Positions 1 to 8,058 are shown, counted from the first letter of the stretch. The stretch is 64,000 nt of DNA from Nonomuraea aurantiaca (GCF_020215705.1 NZ_JAIWNB010000015.1:207922-271921), one strand, 5' to 3'. Made by a program: numbers and translations. Notes: generated by a model from the letters alone, not told the origin.

Positions 1-1
1 G

Positions 2-718
2 GTCTCGGGCGCCCGTGCGAGCCACCCGGTCGAGGAGGCGGCGCTGGCCGCCGTCGCCGCCCACTCCAGGGGCGTCCCCGTGGCCGTGATCAGGCGCGAG
101 ATCGGCGGCGCCGCCGCGATGGACGAGATCCGGCATCACCTGACCGGGCTCGGCCTGCTCGTTCCCGACGAGACGCTGGCGCCGGTACAGACGCTGCTCC
201 GCCGCCTGCGCCTGCTGTCGTGGTCGGCCATCGCCGGAGCGGCGCTCTCGGTGGTGGCGGTGATCTTCTTGCCGATGGGGCCGTTCACCTTCGTCGGTGC
301 CCTCGTCTTCGCGTGCGCCGGCGCCGCCGGACTGATCGCGGCGGGCAGGTACCAGCGGGCCATGCGCGACGCGCTGAGCTCGGCGGGGCACGACGAGCTG
401 CGCAGGGCCAGGCAGGCGTGGGTGCCCGGCCGTTCCGAGCCCCCCGAGCTCGACTCGTTGCCCATGCCCGTCGCCCTGTACGGGACGAGGGAGCTGCGCG
501 ACCCGCGCCTGGAGGCCCCACTCAACGCCCCCTGGGGCGGTGAGGGCTCCAGCTGCGCCGCCGGGGTCTGCGGTGGCGGCGATCCGGGATCGAGCGGCGG
601 GTTCGGCTCGGGCGGCGACTTCGGCTCGCCGGGCTGCGGAGGCTCCTTTGGTTGCGGGGGCTCCTCTGGTTGCGGCGGCGGCGGTGGCTGTGGTGGCGGG
701 TGCGGCGGGGGAATCTGA
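2..718 (+). CDS. TIGR04222-type membrane protein with Cys/Gly-rich C-terminal tail (5' end outside window)
   Basis: The reading frame is open from the left edge, so the N-terminus is missing; an internal ATG at 80 is not a convincing start because the upstream in-frame residues (SHPVEEAALAAVAAH) match the conserved part of the TIGR04222 family as I know it. About 45 residues after the ATG at 80 there are two adjacent hydrophobic segments (AIAGAALSVVAVIFLPMG and FTFVGALVFACAGAAGLIAA). The last roughly 55 residues are Gly/Ser-rich with seven Cys (CAAGVC, then single Cys separated by 3-6 Gly/Ser). The gene is directly followed by a DUF692 oxidase. Family knowledge: TIGR04222 proteins characteristically end in such low-complexity tails and often neighbour DUF692. 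Inference: the tail may be a substrate for modification. Function is otherwise unknown. Confidence 0.8.
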   Translation, partial: VSGARASHPVEEAALAAVAAHSRGVPVAVIRREIGGAAAMDEIRHHLTGLGLLVPDETLAPVQTLLRRLRLLSWSAIAGAALSVVAVIFLPMGPFTFVGALVFACAGAAGLIAAGRYQRAMRDALSSAGHDELRRARQAWVPGRSEPPELDSLPMPVALYGTRELRDPRLEAPLNAPWGGEGSSCAAGVCGGGDPGSSGGFGSGGDFGSPGCGGSFGCGGSSGCGGGGGCGGGCGGGI

Positions 719-734
719 CGTGGGCAGGTCGACC

Positions 735-835
735 AGAGGGAGGTTGACGAGAGGGAGCGTGACATGAGGGGGCGTGACACTGGGAGGTTGACGTAGGGAG
801 GTTGACGTGGGGAGGTTGACATGAGGGAGGCTGAC
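735..835 (+). repeat. Seven imperfect 14-15 bp tandem repeats carrying Shine-Dalgarno-like units
   Basis: Units begin near 735, 750, 764, 779, 793, 807 and 821 and share the core GGGAGGTTGAC, often followed by ATG or GTG. The repeats fill the gap between the TIGR04222 stop codon and the DUF692 start. Each unit looks like a ribosome-binding site plus a start triplet. GTG at 807 opens a five-codon frame whose TGA overlaps the ATG at 821. Confidence 0.8.
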
Positions 836-2008
836 GTGGGGGTCGCACTTGGCGTGGGCATCGGCTGGCGGCGGGAGCTGGACCTGACCATCGAGCGGAT
901 GCCGGACGTCGACTTCGTGGAGGTCGTCGCCGAGAACATCTCCCCGGCCCGGCTGCCCGAGTCCCTGCGCGTCCTGCGGGCCAAGGGTGTGCCGGTGATC
1001 CCGCACGGCGTGTCCCTGGGCGTCGGCGGCGCGGAGTCGCCGGACCCTGCCCGGCTCGCGCACCTGGCGGCCTGCGCGGAGGCTCTGGACTCGCCGCTGG
1101 TGAGCGAGCACCTGGCGTTCGTCAGGGGCGGCGGGCACGAGGTCGGTCACCTGCTGCCGATCCCCCGCACCCGCGAGTCGCTGGACGTGGTGACGGAGAA
1201 CATCCGCCAGGCCCAGGCCGCCCTCCCGGTGCCCCTGGCCCTGGAGAACGTGGCCGCCATCTTCGGCTGGCCGGGTGACGAGCTGACGGAGGCGCGGTTC
1301 CTGGCCGAGCTGGTGGCGCGCACCGGCGTACAACTGCTCGTGGACGTGGCCAACCTCTACACCAACCAGCGCAACCTCGGCCTGTCGGCGCTGGACGCAC
1401 TCGACGCGTTGCCGCTGGATCACCTCGCGTACGTCCACGTGGCCGGCGGGTACGAGCACCAGGGGATCTGGCACGACACCCACACCACCGTGGCGCCCGA
1501 GCCCGTCCTGGACCTGCTGACGGAGCTGTGCGCCCGCGCCACACCACCGGGCGTGCTGCTGGAGTGGGACGACGAGTACCCCAGCGACGCGGTGCTGTCG
1601 GCGGAACTGGCCAGAATCAGGATCGCCATGGCCCGAGGCGGCGCGGCCATGGCCTGGGACGGCGCCGTCATGGCCTCGAAACGACCGTCCTGGCCCAGGA
1701 CGGCGCGGGCCGTCCGCGATGAGCACGGAAGCCGCCAGGCAGCGCCTGGCCGCCGCGCAGGGGAGGCTTGTCGCGGCCCTGATCGCCGGGGGAGACGTGC
1801 CGGACGGCTTCGACCCCGCACGGCTCGGCGTCCAGGCGGGGAGCCTGATCGCCAAGCGGCGGAGCATCGTGGCCAGGCTCCGCCCCGACGCCGCGCGGGC
1901 CGCCGGAGGCGACCTGATCGCGGAGTTCGCCGCGTACGCCAGGACACGCACCGCGCCGCCCCCGGGTTACCGTGCGGACGCCGACGACTTCGCCGCCTGG
2001 CTGCGTGA
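821..2008 (+). CDS. DUF692 multinuclear non-haem iron oxidase (MNIO) family protein
   Basis: Residues 1 to about 275 form a DUF692 TIM barrel. The expected metal-ligand motifs are visible: PHG (H62), SEH (H97), LEN (E142), DVANLY (D175, N178), HVAGG (H206), HDTH (H218, D219, H221) and EWDDE (E248). DUF692 enzymes such as MbnB and TglH use two or three irons to oxidise Cys residues of ribosomal peptides, usually with a partner protein. ATG 821 has GGGGAGG six bases upstream; GTG 836 is also possible. After about residue 285 the frame becomes Arg/Pro-rich because it runs over the next gene in another frame, so the annotated tail of about 110 residues is probably not real protein, or a frameshift joins the two genes. 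Neighbours: TIGR04222 protein before, SCO6045-like protein after. Confidence 0.85.
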   Translation: MREADVGVALGVGIGWRRELDLTIERMPDVDFVEVVAENISPARLPESLRVLRAKGVPVIPHGVSLGVGGAESPDPARLAHLAACAEALDSPLVSEHLAFVRGGGHEVGHLLPIPRTRESLDVVTENIRQAQAALPVPLALENVAAIFGWPGDELTEARFLAELVARTGVQLLVDVANLYTNQRNLGLSALDALDALPLDHLAYVHVAGGYEHQGIWHDTHTTVAPEPVLDLLTELCARATPPGVLLEWDDEYPSDAVLSAELARIRIAMARGGAAMAWDGAVMASKRPSWPRTARAVRDEHGSRQAAPGRRAGEACRGPDRRGRRAGRLRPRTARRPGGEPDRQAAEHRGQAPPRRRAGRRRRPDRGVRRVRQDTHRAAPGLPCGRRRLRRLAA

Positions 2009-2183
2009 TCGCGGCCGGATGCCCGACAGGCCGGCTGAGGCCGGGCGCGGGTTACCGTCCGAGACGTTCGCCGAGACGGGGCGCGGCTGGTGGTCTCGCT
2101 TCCGAGGAACCCGCTGGTCCCGCCGCCGCGGCGTGGGGCTCACCGGCCGCCGGGCTCGCGCCCGCGCGGCTGACGCCCCCTGA
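1719..2183 (+). CDS. SCO6045-like C-terminal domain protein, probable MNIO partner
   Basis: 154 residues. The first 100 (AQGRLVAALIAGGDVPDGFD..., SLIAKRRSIVARLRP, EFAAYART..., DADDFAAWLRDRG) resemble the helical domain found at the C-terminus of SCO6045-like DUF692 proteins. Here it lies in another frame and overlaps the DUF692 frame by 290 bases, far more than normal coupling. Either the two are separate proteins, with the ATG at 1719 as start, or one ancestral fusion has been split by a frameshift between about 1650 and 1720. The last 40 residues are Arg-rich and unconserved-looking. MNIO enzymes generally need a partner that binds the substrate; this is the obvious candidate by position, which is inference. 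Confidence 0.65.
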   Translation: MSTEAARQRLAAAQGRLVAALIAGGDVPDGFDPARLGVQAGSLIAKRRSIVARLRPDAARAAGGDLIAEFAAYARTRTAPPPGYRADADDFAAWLRDRGRMPDRPAEAGRGLPSETFAETGRGWWSRFRGTRWSRRRGVGLTGRRARARAADAP

Positions 2184-2199
2184 GTGGGTCCCCAGCCAC

Positions 2200-2362
2200 G
2201 TGGTCGGTACGCGCGCGGTGGGGGCCCGTGTGGTCGGTACCCACCCGGTGGGGGGCCCGTGTGGTCGGTACGCGCACGGTGGGGCCCGCGTGGACGGCAT
2301 GCGCACGGTGGGCGCCCGCACAGTCGGTACCCGCACCGAGGGCGCCCCCGGGGTCGGTGGCT
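2200..2362. repeat. About 5.5 tandem copies of a 30-bp GC-rich repeat
   Basis: Copies start at 2200, 2230, 2261, 2290, 2320 and 2350, with the core GTGGTCGGTACGCG followed by a CGGTGGGGGCCC-like stretch. They begin 16 bases after the stop of the SCO6045-like gene and end just before the next promoter. The spacing is close to ten codons and one frame stays open through them, but I see no start or domain to support translation. Confidence 0.8.
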
Positions 2363-2363
2363 C

Positions 2364-2393
2364 TTGATCTGGGCTGTCCAGACATCCTAGGTT
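2364..2393 (+). promoter_or_regulatory. Probable vegetative promoter for the amidohydrolase gene
   Basis: TTGATC at 2364-2369 and TAGGTT at 2388-2393 are separated by 18 bases. The -10 box ends seven bases before the GTG at 2401, so the transcript would start at or next to the start codon (leaderless). Confidence 0.5.
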
Positions 2394-2400
2394 TTGTCAG

Positions 2401-3234
2401 GTGATAGTGGATGCGCACCAGCATTTCTGGAATGTCGACACCGGCTGGTACACCTGGCTGACCCCCGACCTGGGCCCCCTGTACCGCACCTACACCCCCG
2501 AGGACCTACGCCTGGAGCTCGCCGCCACCGGCATAGAGGCCACGGTCCTGGTGCAGGCGGCCGACTGCTACGAGGACACCGACGCCATGCTGGCCCAGGC
2601 GGAGGCGTACGACTTCATCGCCGCGGTCGTCGGCTGGGTGCCGCTGGAGCGTCCGGAGGAGGCCGCGGCGGCCATCGACCGCTATGGGAGACATCCGAAG
2701 TTTGCCGGCGTTCGCCACCTCATCCACGACGAGCCCGACCCCGACTGGGTGGTCCAAGAGCGCGTGCTGGAGTCGCTCGGGCTGCTGGCCGAGGCCGGTC
2801 TGACCCTTGATGTGCCGTCGCTGCTGCCGCGCCACCTCGACCACGTCGTCACGCTCGCCGAGCGTCATCCGAGCCTGAAGATCGTCATCGACCACCTGTC
2901 CAAGCCGCGGATCAAGGATCACGAGTGGGAGCCGTGGGCCGCCCAGCTCACCCGGGCCGCCGCGTGCCCCAACGTGTACGCCAAGGTCTCGGGGCTGGTC
3001 ACCGAGGCGGACCACCAGGAGTGGACCGTGGAGGACCTCAGGCCGTACGTGGAGCACGCGGTGGAGGCGTTCGGGCCCGAACGGCTGATGTACGGCAGCG
3101 ACTGGCCGGTGGCCCTGCTGGCGGCCGACTACCGGACGGTCTGGGAGGTGGCGACGGCCCTGCTCGGCGGCACCGATCGCGACCAGGTATTCGGCGGTAC
3201 GGCTGGGTATTTCTACGGGTTTGGCGGAGTTTGA
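2401..3234 (+). CDS. Amidohydrolase-2 family metal-dependent hydrolase (fuconolactonase/PDC-lactonase-like)
   Basis: 277 residues. The N-terminal metal motif DAHQHFW (residues 4-10) and the C-terminal YGSDWPV (about 237-243) are hallmarks of the COG3618 group, TIM-barrel hydrolases that act on sugar lactones such as L-fucono-1,5-lactone or on related lactones. Further conserved pieces are GVRHLIHDEPD, IDHLSKP and YAKVSGL. Start GTG 2401 has no Shine-Dalgarno sequence but sits seven bases after a good -10 box, consistent with leaderless translation. It appears monocistronic and has no sugar-transport or dehydrogenase neighbours, so the substrate cannot be named. Confidence 0.85.
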   Translation: MIVDAHQHFWNVDTGWYTWLTPDLGPLYRTYTPEDLRLELAATGIEATVLVQAADCYEDTDAMLAQAEAYDFIAAVVGWVPLERPEEAAAAIDRYGRHPKFAGVRHLIHDEPDPDWVVQERVLESLGLLAEAGLTLDVPSLLPRHLDHVVTLAERHPSLKIVIDHLSKPRIKDHEWEPWAAQLTRAAACPNVYAKVSGLVTEADHQEWTVEDLRPYVEHAVEAFGPERLMYGSDWPVALLAADYRTVWEVATALLGGTDRDQVFGGTAGYFYGFGGV

Positions 3235-3253
3235 CGAGGGATACCCTCTTGAC

Positions 3254-3769
3254 ATGGGAGGACTCCGCTGTGTCGACGGCTCATACCTGACCGTCACCCC
3301 CGTCGCGTGCACGGACAGCGTCGGCACGCCGTACGAGATCACCCTCGAACTCCGCCGCGATGGCGCGCCGTGCGGGATCGTCGGCGAGCGGTGCGGCTGG
3401 CTGCTGGCGCGGCTGGCGCGCGGCGTCAGCCGGGCACGCGAGGAGCAGGAACAGGGCGAAGCGGGTAAATGGCCGGATCCTGATGACAGGTTCCCCGGCG
3501 ACGACGGCGGGAGTGAGCTGTTCTCGTTCCGATATCGCGCGAGGTCCGGCGCGGTGAACGGCGGGGAGCTACGCTGCCAGCTCAGGACCATCCCCATCTG
3601 GCTACCCGCCCAGGGCGAGTGGCGGGTGACTCGCAGGGCCTACGTGGAAGCCTGGGGCTCCAGCGGTGTGGGGATGCGGGCGGTCCTGACATCGTCCGAG
3701 CTGGCCGCGTTCGTGCACGGTCTGGTCGACGAGGTGGAGGACTGCCTGGGCGGCCGGGATTCCGGTTGA
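3254..3769 (+). CDS. Conserved hypothetical protein
   Basis: 171 residues, soluble, no signal peptide or membrane helix; I do not recognise the family. It contains three Cys in the first half and an acidic loop (PDPDDRFPGDDGG). I chose ATG 3254 because TACCCT at 3242-3247 lies six bases upstream (leaderless) and because the longer frame from 3221 would overlap the amidohydrolase. It is followed by a prenyltransferase gene on the same strand with an 82-base gap. Confidence 0.6.
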   Translation: MGGLRCVDGSYLTVTPVACTDSVGTPYEITLELRRDGAPCGIVGERCGWLLARLARGVSRAREEQEQGEAGKWPDPDDRFPGDDGGSELFSFRYRARSGAVNGGELRCQLRTIPIWLPAQGEWRVTRRAYVEAWGSSGVGMRAVLTSSELAAFVHGLVDEVEDCLGGRDSG

Positions 3770-3851
3770 GGGGGCAGGCTGGGGTGAAACGCGGTGATAA
3801 TTGCCTGTTGGGTCATTCGACCATAGGCACGGCACCGATGGGGAGGACTCC

Positions 3852-4613
3852 GTGGGCCTGCGCGATCTGGTCTACCGGCTGTACGAGCACAGGCTGGAGA
3901 CCAAGCTGTCGAAGGACAGCGTCCCCCGGCACGTCGGGGTCATCATCGACGGCAACCGGCGCTGGGCGCGGGCCATGGGCATGCGTGATGTCGCGAGCGG
4001 TCACCGCAAGGGTGCCGACAAGATAGCCGAGCTGGTCACCTGGTGCCGCGAGACGGGCGTCGAGGTGGTCACCATCTGGATGCTGTCCAACGACAACCTC
4101 AACCGGCCGAGCGAGGAGCTGGAGCCGCTCCTGCGCATCATCGAGGACGTGACGCGGGAGCTGGTGGAGGCGGGCTGGCGGATCAGCCCGGTCGGCGCGC
4201 TGGATCTGCTCCCCGACCGGACGGCGAATGTCCTCAAAAACGCAAAAGAAGTCACATCACACCGTCCCGGCCTGATTGTGAACGTTGCAGTTGGGTATGG
4301 AGGAAGGCGTGAGATTGCCGATGCGGTGCGCTCACTCCTCCAGGAGCACGCCAGCAAGGGTGCCAGCATCGAGGACCTCGTCGAGGTACTCGATGTCGAG
4401 CACATCGCGGAGCATCTCTACACTCGCGGCCAACCCGACCCGGATCTTCTCATCCGGACCTCAGGCGAGCAACGCCTGTCGGGCTTCATGCTGTGGCAGA
4501 GCGCTCACTCCGAGTTCTACTTCCACGAGGCATACTGGCCCGACTTCCGCAGGGTGGACTTCCTGCGGGCGCTGCGCGACTACGCCGCGAGACACCGACG
4601 TTACGGTTCCTGA
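3852..4613 (+). CDS. Cis-prenyltransferase (isoprenyl diphosphate synthase, UppS family)
   Basis: 253 residues from GTG 3852, which is preceded by GGGAGGAC. The UppS signature HVGVIIDGNRRWAR gives the catalytic Asp; TIWMLSNDNLNRP, GYGGRREI, LIRTSGEQRLSGFMLWQ and FYFHEAYWPDF are the other family blocks. Actinobacteria usually carry two or more such enzymes: a short-chain Z,E-farnesyl diphosphate synthase and a decaprenyl diphosphate synthase. The usual chain-length-determining residues cannot be assigned by eye, so product length is left open. It works in the cytoplasm at the membrane face, supplying lipid carriers for cell-wall synthesis. An inverted repeat follows the stop. Confidence 0.93.
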   Translation: MGLRDLVYRLYEHRLETKLSKDSVPRHVGVIIDGNRRWARAMGMRDVASGHRKGADKIAELVTWCRETGVEVVTIWMLSNDNLNRPSEELEPLLRIIEDVTRELVEAGWRISPVGALDLLPDRTANVLKNAKEVTSHRPGLIVNVAVGYGGRREIADAVRSLLQEHASKGASIEDLVEVLDVEHIAEHLYTRGQPDPDLLIRTSGEQRLSGFMLWQSAHSEFYFHEAYWPDFRRVDFLRALRDYAARHRRYGS

Positions 4614-4648
4614 CGGGACATCTGGGTATCCAGGACGTAACGTGAAAA

Positions 4649-4671
4649 GTGTCCGGCCACAGGCCGGACAC
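4649..4671 (+). terminator. Hairpin downstream of the prenyltransferase gene
   Basis: A perfect 10-bp stem (GTGTCCGGCC pairing with GGCCGGACAC) with the loop ACA, 36 bases after the stop codon. There is no T-run, as is common for actinobacterial terminators. Confidence 0.7.
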
Positions 4672-4820
4672 TCCGGAGAGGGCCCGCCTTTGCACCAACA
4701 CCTGCCGCGGGGGGCCGGAATCCGGCGCCGCCGGCAGATCGTGGTCGGGGACGCGGGTCCGGTCCGGTTCCCACCTCGTCTGCAGGGTGCCCGTTCCCAT
4801 GGGCGCCCGGGGGAGAACGT

Positions 4821-6140
4821 GTGGCAGTGTCCTCGAGCAACCCTTCGACCAACCCGGCCAAGCGCACGTACGTGCTGGACACCTCAGTACTGCTAGCCGA
4901 CCCGGCCGCCATGACCCGGTTCGCGGAGCACGACGTGGTCCTCCCGATCGTGGTCATCACCGAACTGGAGGGCAAGCGACACCACCCCGAACTCGGCTAT
5001 TTCGCGAGGAAGGCTTTGCGCTACCTCGACGATCTCCGGGTTCAGTACGGCCGGCTGGACGAGCCGATGCCCACGGGAGATGGCACGATCAGGGTTGAGC
5101 TCAACCACAGTGATCCATCCATCCTGCCCGTGGGGTTCCGCCTTGGCGACAATGACACCCGCATCCTGACCGTGGCGCGCTCGCTCGCCGCCGAGGGCTG
5201 CGATGTCGTGCTGGTCTCCAAGGACCTGCCCATGAGGGTCAAGGCCGCCTCGATCGGCTTGTCCGCGGAGGAATACCGCGCCGAGCTGGTGGTCGAGTCG
5301 GGCTGGACCGGGATGGCTGAGGTCCAGGTGACCACGGAGGACGTGGGAACGCTCTTCGAGCACGGCACGGCGGATCTGGAGGAGGCCAGAGACCTGCCGA
5401 CGCACACGGGCCTGCGGATGCTGTCGGCCAAGGGCTCGGCCCTCGGCCGCGTGCTGCCGGACAAGTCGGTGCGTCTGGTGCGCGGCGACCGGGAGGTGTT
5501 CGGCCTGCACGGCCGCTCCGCGGAGCAGCGCATCGCGCTCGACCTGCTGATGGACCCGGAGATCGGGATCGTCTCGCTGGGCGGGCGCGCGGGCACCGGC
5601 AAGTCGGCGCTGGCACTCTGCGCGGGCCTGGAGGCCGTGCTGGAGCGCCGCCAGCACCGCAAGGTGGTCGTCTTCCGCCCCCTGTACGCCGTGGGCGGCC
5701 AGGAGCTCGGCTACCTGCCCGGCTCCGAGGGCGAGAAGATGGGCCCGTGGGCCCAGGCGGTCTTCGACACCCTGGGCGCGGTCAGCTCTCCCGAGGTGAT
5801 CGAGGAGGTGCTCGACCGCGGCATGCTGGAGGTGCTGCCGCTCACGCACATCCGCGGCCGGTCGCTGCACGACGCGTTCGTGATCGTGGACGAGGCGCAG
5901 TCGCTGGAGCGCGGGGTGCTGCTGACCGTGCTGAGCAGGATCGGCGCCAACTCCCGGGTGGTGCTCACCCACGACATCGCGCAGCGTGACAACCTGCGGG
6001 TCGGCCGGCACGACGGCGTGGTGGCGGTGGTGGAGAAGCTGAAGGGCCACCCGCTGTTCGCGCACGTCACGCTGACCAGGTCGGAGCGCTCGCCGATCGC
6101 CGCACTGGTGACCGAGATGCTGGAGGACATCACGCTGTAG
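4821..6140 (+). CDS. PIN domain-PhoH ATPase fusion (PhoH2/YlaK type)
   Basis: 439 residues. The N-terminal PIN nuclease domain (1-160) shows the acidic residues in YVLDTSVLLADP, VITELEGKR, LGDNDTRI and LVSKDLPMR. A PhoH ATPase domain (about 220-439) has Walker A GRAGTGKSALAL, Walker B FVIVDEAQS and sensor-like LTHDIAQRDN. PIN-PhoH proteins unwind and cleave RNA; in mycobacteria they occur with an upstream antitoxin-like small gene (phoAT). No such small gene is obvious in the 150 bases upstream of the GTG at 4821. The gene stands alone after a terminator hairpin and converges on the lipoprotein gene with no gap. Confidence 0.93.
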   Translation: MAVSSSNPSTNPAKRTYVLDTSVLLADPAAMTRFAEHDVVLPIVVITELEGKRHHPELGYFARKALRYLDDLRVQYGRLDEPMPTGDGTIRVELNHSDPSILPVGFRLGDNDTRILTVARSLAAEGCDVVLVSKDLPMRVKAASIGLSAEEYRAELVVESGWTGMAEVQVTTEDVGTLFEHGTADLEEARDLPTHTGLRMLSAKGSALGRVLPDKSVRLVRGDREVFGLHGRSAEQRIALDLLMDPEIGIVSLGGRAGTGKSALALCAGLEAVLERRQHRKVVVFRPLYAVGGQELGYLPGSEGEKMGPWAQAVFDTLGAVSSPEVIEEVLDRGMLEVLPLTHIRGRSLHDAFVIVDEAQSLERGVLLTVLSRIGANSRVVLTHDIAQRDNLRVGRHDGVVAVVEKLKGHPLFAHVTLTRSERSPIAALVTEMLEDITL

Positions 6141-6653
6141 TCACTTCAGGTCGCCGCAGATGAACCGTCCCTCCGTCTTGGAGGGGCGGTCGTCCGGGTA
6201 CTGGTGGACGATCTTGACCTGCTCGAACGCGGCGTCCTGCTGGGCCGTACAGACGATCTGGGCCTTGGCCAGCCTGCTGAGCGTGCCCTCACCCCTGACG
6301 AAGACGGTCAGCGTCGAGGTGCGCGGCAGCTGGATCTCGTCGCGCTGGATGGGGTTCAGCGAGTCCTCGATGCGCTCGAAGGTGAAGCCGCGCAGGGCGG
6401 TGTCGCGGTCGCCGAGCGGCATCCCGGAGGCGTCGAACAGGGCGGTGAGCAGGCTGCTGACCGTCTCGGAGTCGACGTCGGCGGGCTCCAGCGTCAGCTT
6501 GCCGTTCTTGATCAGGTAGATGGTCTTCGAAGGCGGCGGCACCTCGATGACCGGCGGCGCGGCTCGTTCCTCGACGTCCGTGGGGGAGATGCCGCAGGCG
6601 GCCACCGCCAGGAGGGCGAGGAGCGCGGCAGCGAAGGCGCGACGCTCAGCCAT
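6141..6653 (-). CDS. Secreted lipoprotein of a two-component operon (GerMN-like)
   Basis: 170 residues. A lipoprotein signal peptide (MAERRAFAAALLALLAVAAC) ends in the lipobox LAVAAC. The rest is a single extracytoplasmic domain with two Cys near the C-terminus (IVCTAQQ and FICGDLK) that could form a disulfide. Layout recalls GerMN-type lipoproteins found beside AfsQ/Cse systems. The start ATG 6653 overlaps the end of the histidine kinase gene by eight bases, so all three genes form one operon. Inference: it tunes or senses the envelope signal for the kinase, as CseA does for CseC. Confidence 0.8.
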   Translation of the reverse strand: MAERRAFAAALLALLAVAACGISPTDVEERAAPPVIEVPPPSKTIYLIKNGKLTLEPADVDSETVSSLLTALFDASGMPLGDRDTALRGFTFERIEDSLNPIQRDEIQLPRTSTLTVFVRGEGTLSRLAKAQIVCTAQQDAAFEQVKIVHQYPDDRPSKTEGRFICGDLK

Positions 6654-8058
6654 GGGGCAGCCAGACCGTGAAGAGCGTGCCCGGCTCCTGCCGGCGCACC
6701 GAGATGGTGCCGCCGTGCAGGTGTACGTTGGCCCGCGCGATGGCCAGGCCGAGACCGCTGCCCTGGCTGCGCGCCCGGCCCGCGCCGGCCTTGAAGAAGC
6801 GGTCGAACACATGCGGCATCGCCTCGGCCGGGATGCCCTTGCCGTGGTCGCGTACCTTGACCTCCAGCCCGTTCTTCGTGGCCCTGGCGTTGACCACCAC
6901 GGGGGGCAGTCCGTGCTTGAGCGCGTTGCCGACAAGGTTGGCCACGATGACGTCGAACCTCCTCGGGTCGAGGTTGACCGTCAGGATGCGGGAGGTGTGC
7001 ACCTCCACCTGCTCGCTCCAGCCGCGTACCTCCAGGCAGTCGTGAACGGCGTCGGACACGTTGACCGGCTCCAGGTTGAGCGTCGCCGTGCCCGCGTCGA
7101 AGCGGCTGATCTCGATGAGGTGCTCGACCAGGCCGCGTAGCCGCTCGATCTCCCGCAGCACCAGCCGTACCGCCTCAGCGGGCGCGCTGGGCAGCCGCTC
7201 GGCCTCCTCGGAGAGCATGTCGGCCACGGCGGTCATCGCGGTGAGCGGGGTGCGCAGCTCGTGCGAGACGTCGGCGACGAAGCGGCGCGACAGCGCCTCC
7301 AGCGAGCGCAGCTCCGACACGCTGAGCTCCAGCGCCGCCGCCGCGTCGTTGAACCTGGAGGTGAGCTCGGCCAGCTCGTCCTGACCGTGCACGGGCAGGC
7401 GCGTGTCCAGGCGGCCCTGACCGAGCGCCTGCGCGGCGGCGCTGAGCCGCCTGACGGGCAGCAGCACCTGCCTGGCCGACAGCAGGGCCACGACCAGGGC
7501 GATCAGCAGGATGACCGCGCCGCCCTGGGTGAGCGTGCCCCTGAGCGTGGCCAGCTGGCGCTCGTCGTCGCGCAGCGGGAAGAACACGAAGGCCCGCAGG
7601 CCGGTGGCCTCGGGGCCGGCGTCGGTGCTGCGGTAGACCTCGGCGCCGACGATGAGCCAGAGCTCGTCGTGGATGAGGGTGCGCTGGGTGACGACGTTCC
7701 GCTTGGCGCGGCCGTACAGCTCGTTGGGCACGTCGTTCATGTTCAGCGGGCCCTCGGCGTAGGCCAGGTTCTTGTACTCGACGACGACGCTGCGGCCGGG
7801 GCCGTTGAGGGACTGGGCGACGTTCTCCAGGTTCTTGGTGGTGGGCGGGGCCTCGCCCTGCCGGAGCGTGCCGACCGGGAAGGTGATGCGGCCCAGCTCC
7901 CTGGTCACCAGGTCGATCGAGGTGTCCTCGGCCCGTTTGATGAGCGCCGACTTGGCCAGCTCGAAGCCGATGGTGGCGACGAGGAAGGAGGCGGTGACGG
8001 CGACCAGGGTGAACGTGATGACCAGGCGCGCGCGTAGCCCGGTGGGCAGTGGGATCAC
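6646..8058 (-). CDS. afsQ2: Sensor histidine kinase, AfsQ2-like
   Basis: 470 residues from GTG 8058, overlapping the regulator stop (GTGA). One membrane helix at about 10-35, an extracytoplasmic sensor region of roughly 140 residues, a second helix at 178-198, HAMP (199-250), then the HisKA H-box SHELRTPL with H266, N-box NLVGNALKHG, G1 DHGKGIP and G2 GSGLGLAIA. All catalytic motifs are intact. Paired with the AfsQ1-like regulator; in Streptomyces AfsQ1/2 responds to nitrogen status and controls antibiotic genes and sigQ. Orthology is inferred from the regulator sequence and gene order; no sigQ-like gene is adjacent here. Confidence 0.85.
   Translation of the reverse strand: MIPLPTGLRARLVITFTLVAVTASFLVATIGFELAKSALIKRAEDTSIDLVTRELGRITFPVGTLRQGEAPPTTKNLENVAQSLNGPGRSVVVEYKNLAYAEGPLNMNDVPNELYGRAKRNVVTQRTLIHDELWLIVGAEVYRSTDAGPEATGLRAFVFFPLRDDERQLATLRGTLTQGGAVILLIALVVALLSARQVLLPVRRLSAAAQALGQGRLDTRLPVHGQDELAELTSRFNDAAAALELSVSELRSLEALSRRFVADVSHELRTPLTAMTAVADMLSEEAERLPSAPAEAVRLVLREIERLRGLVEHLIEISRFDAGTATLNLEPVNVSDAVHDCLEVRGWSEQVEVHTSRILTVNLDPRRFDVIVANLVGNALKHGLPPVVVNARATKNGLEVKVRDHGKGIPAEAMPHVFDRFFKAGAGRARSQGSGLGLAIARANVHLHGGTISVRRQEPGTLFTVWLPHG

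Noticed and set aside
136..984. Long minus-strand Pro-rich open frame over the first genes
   Set aside because: It is the complement of the Gly/Cys tail and of the repeats, with no ribosome site or family motif.
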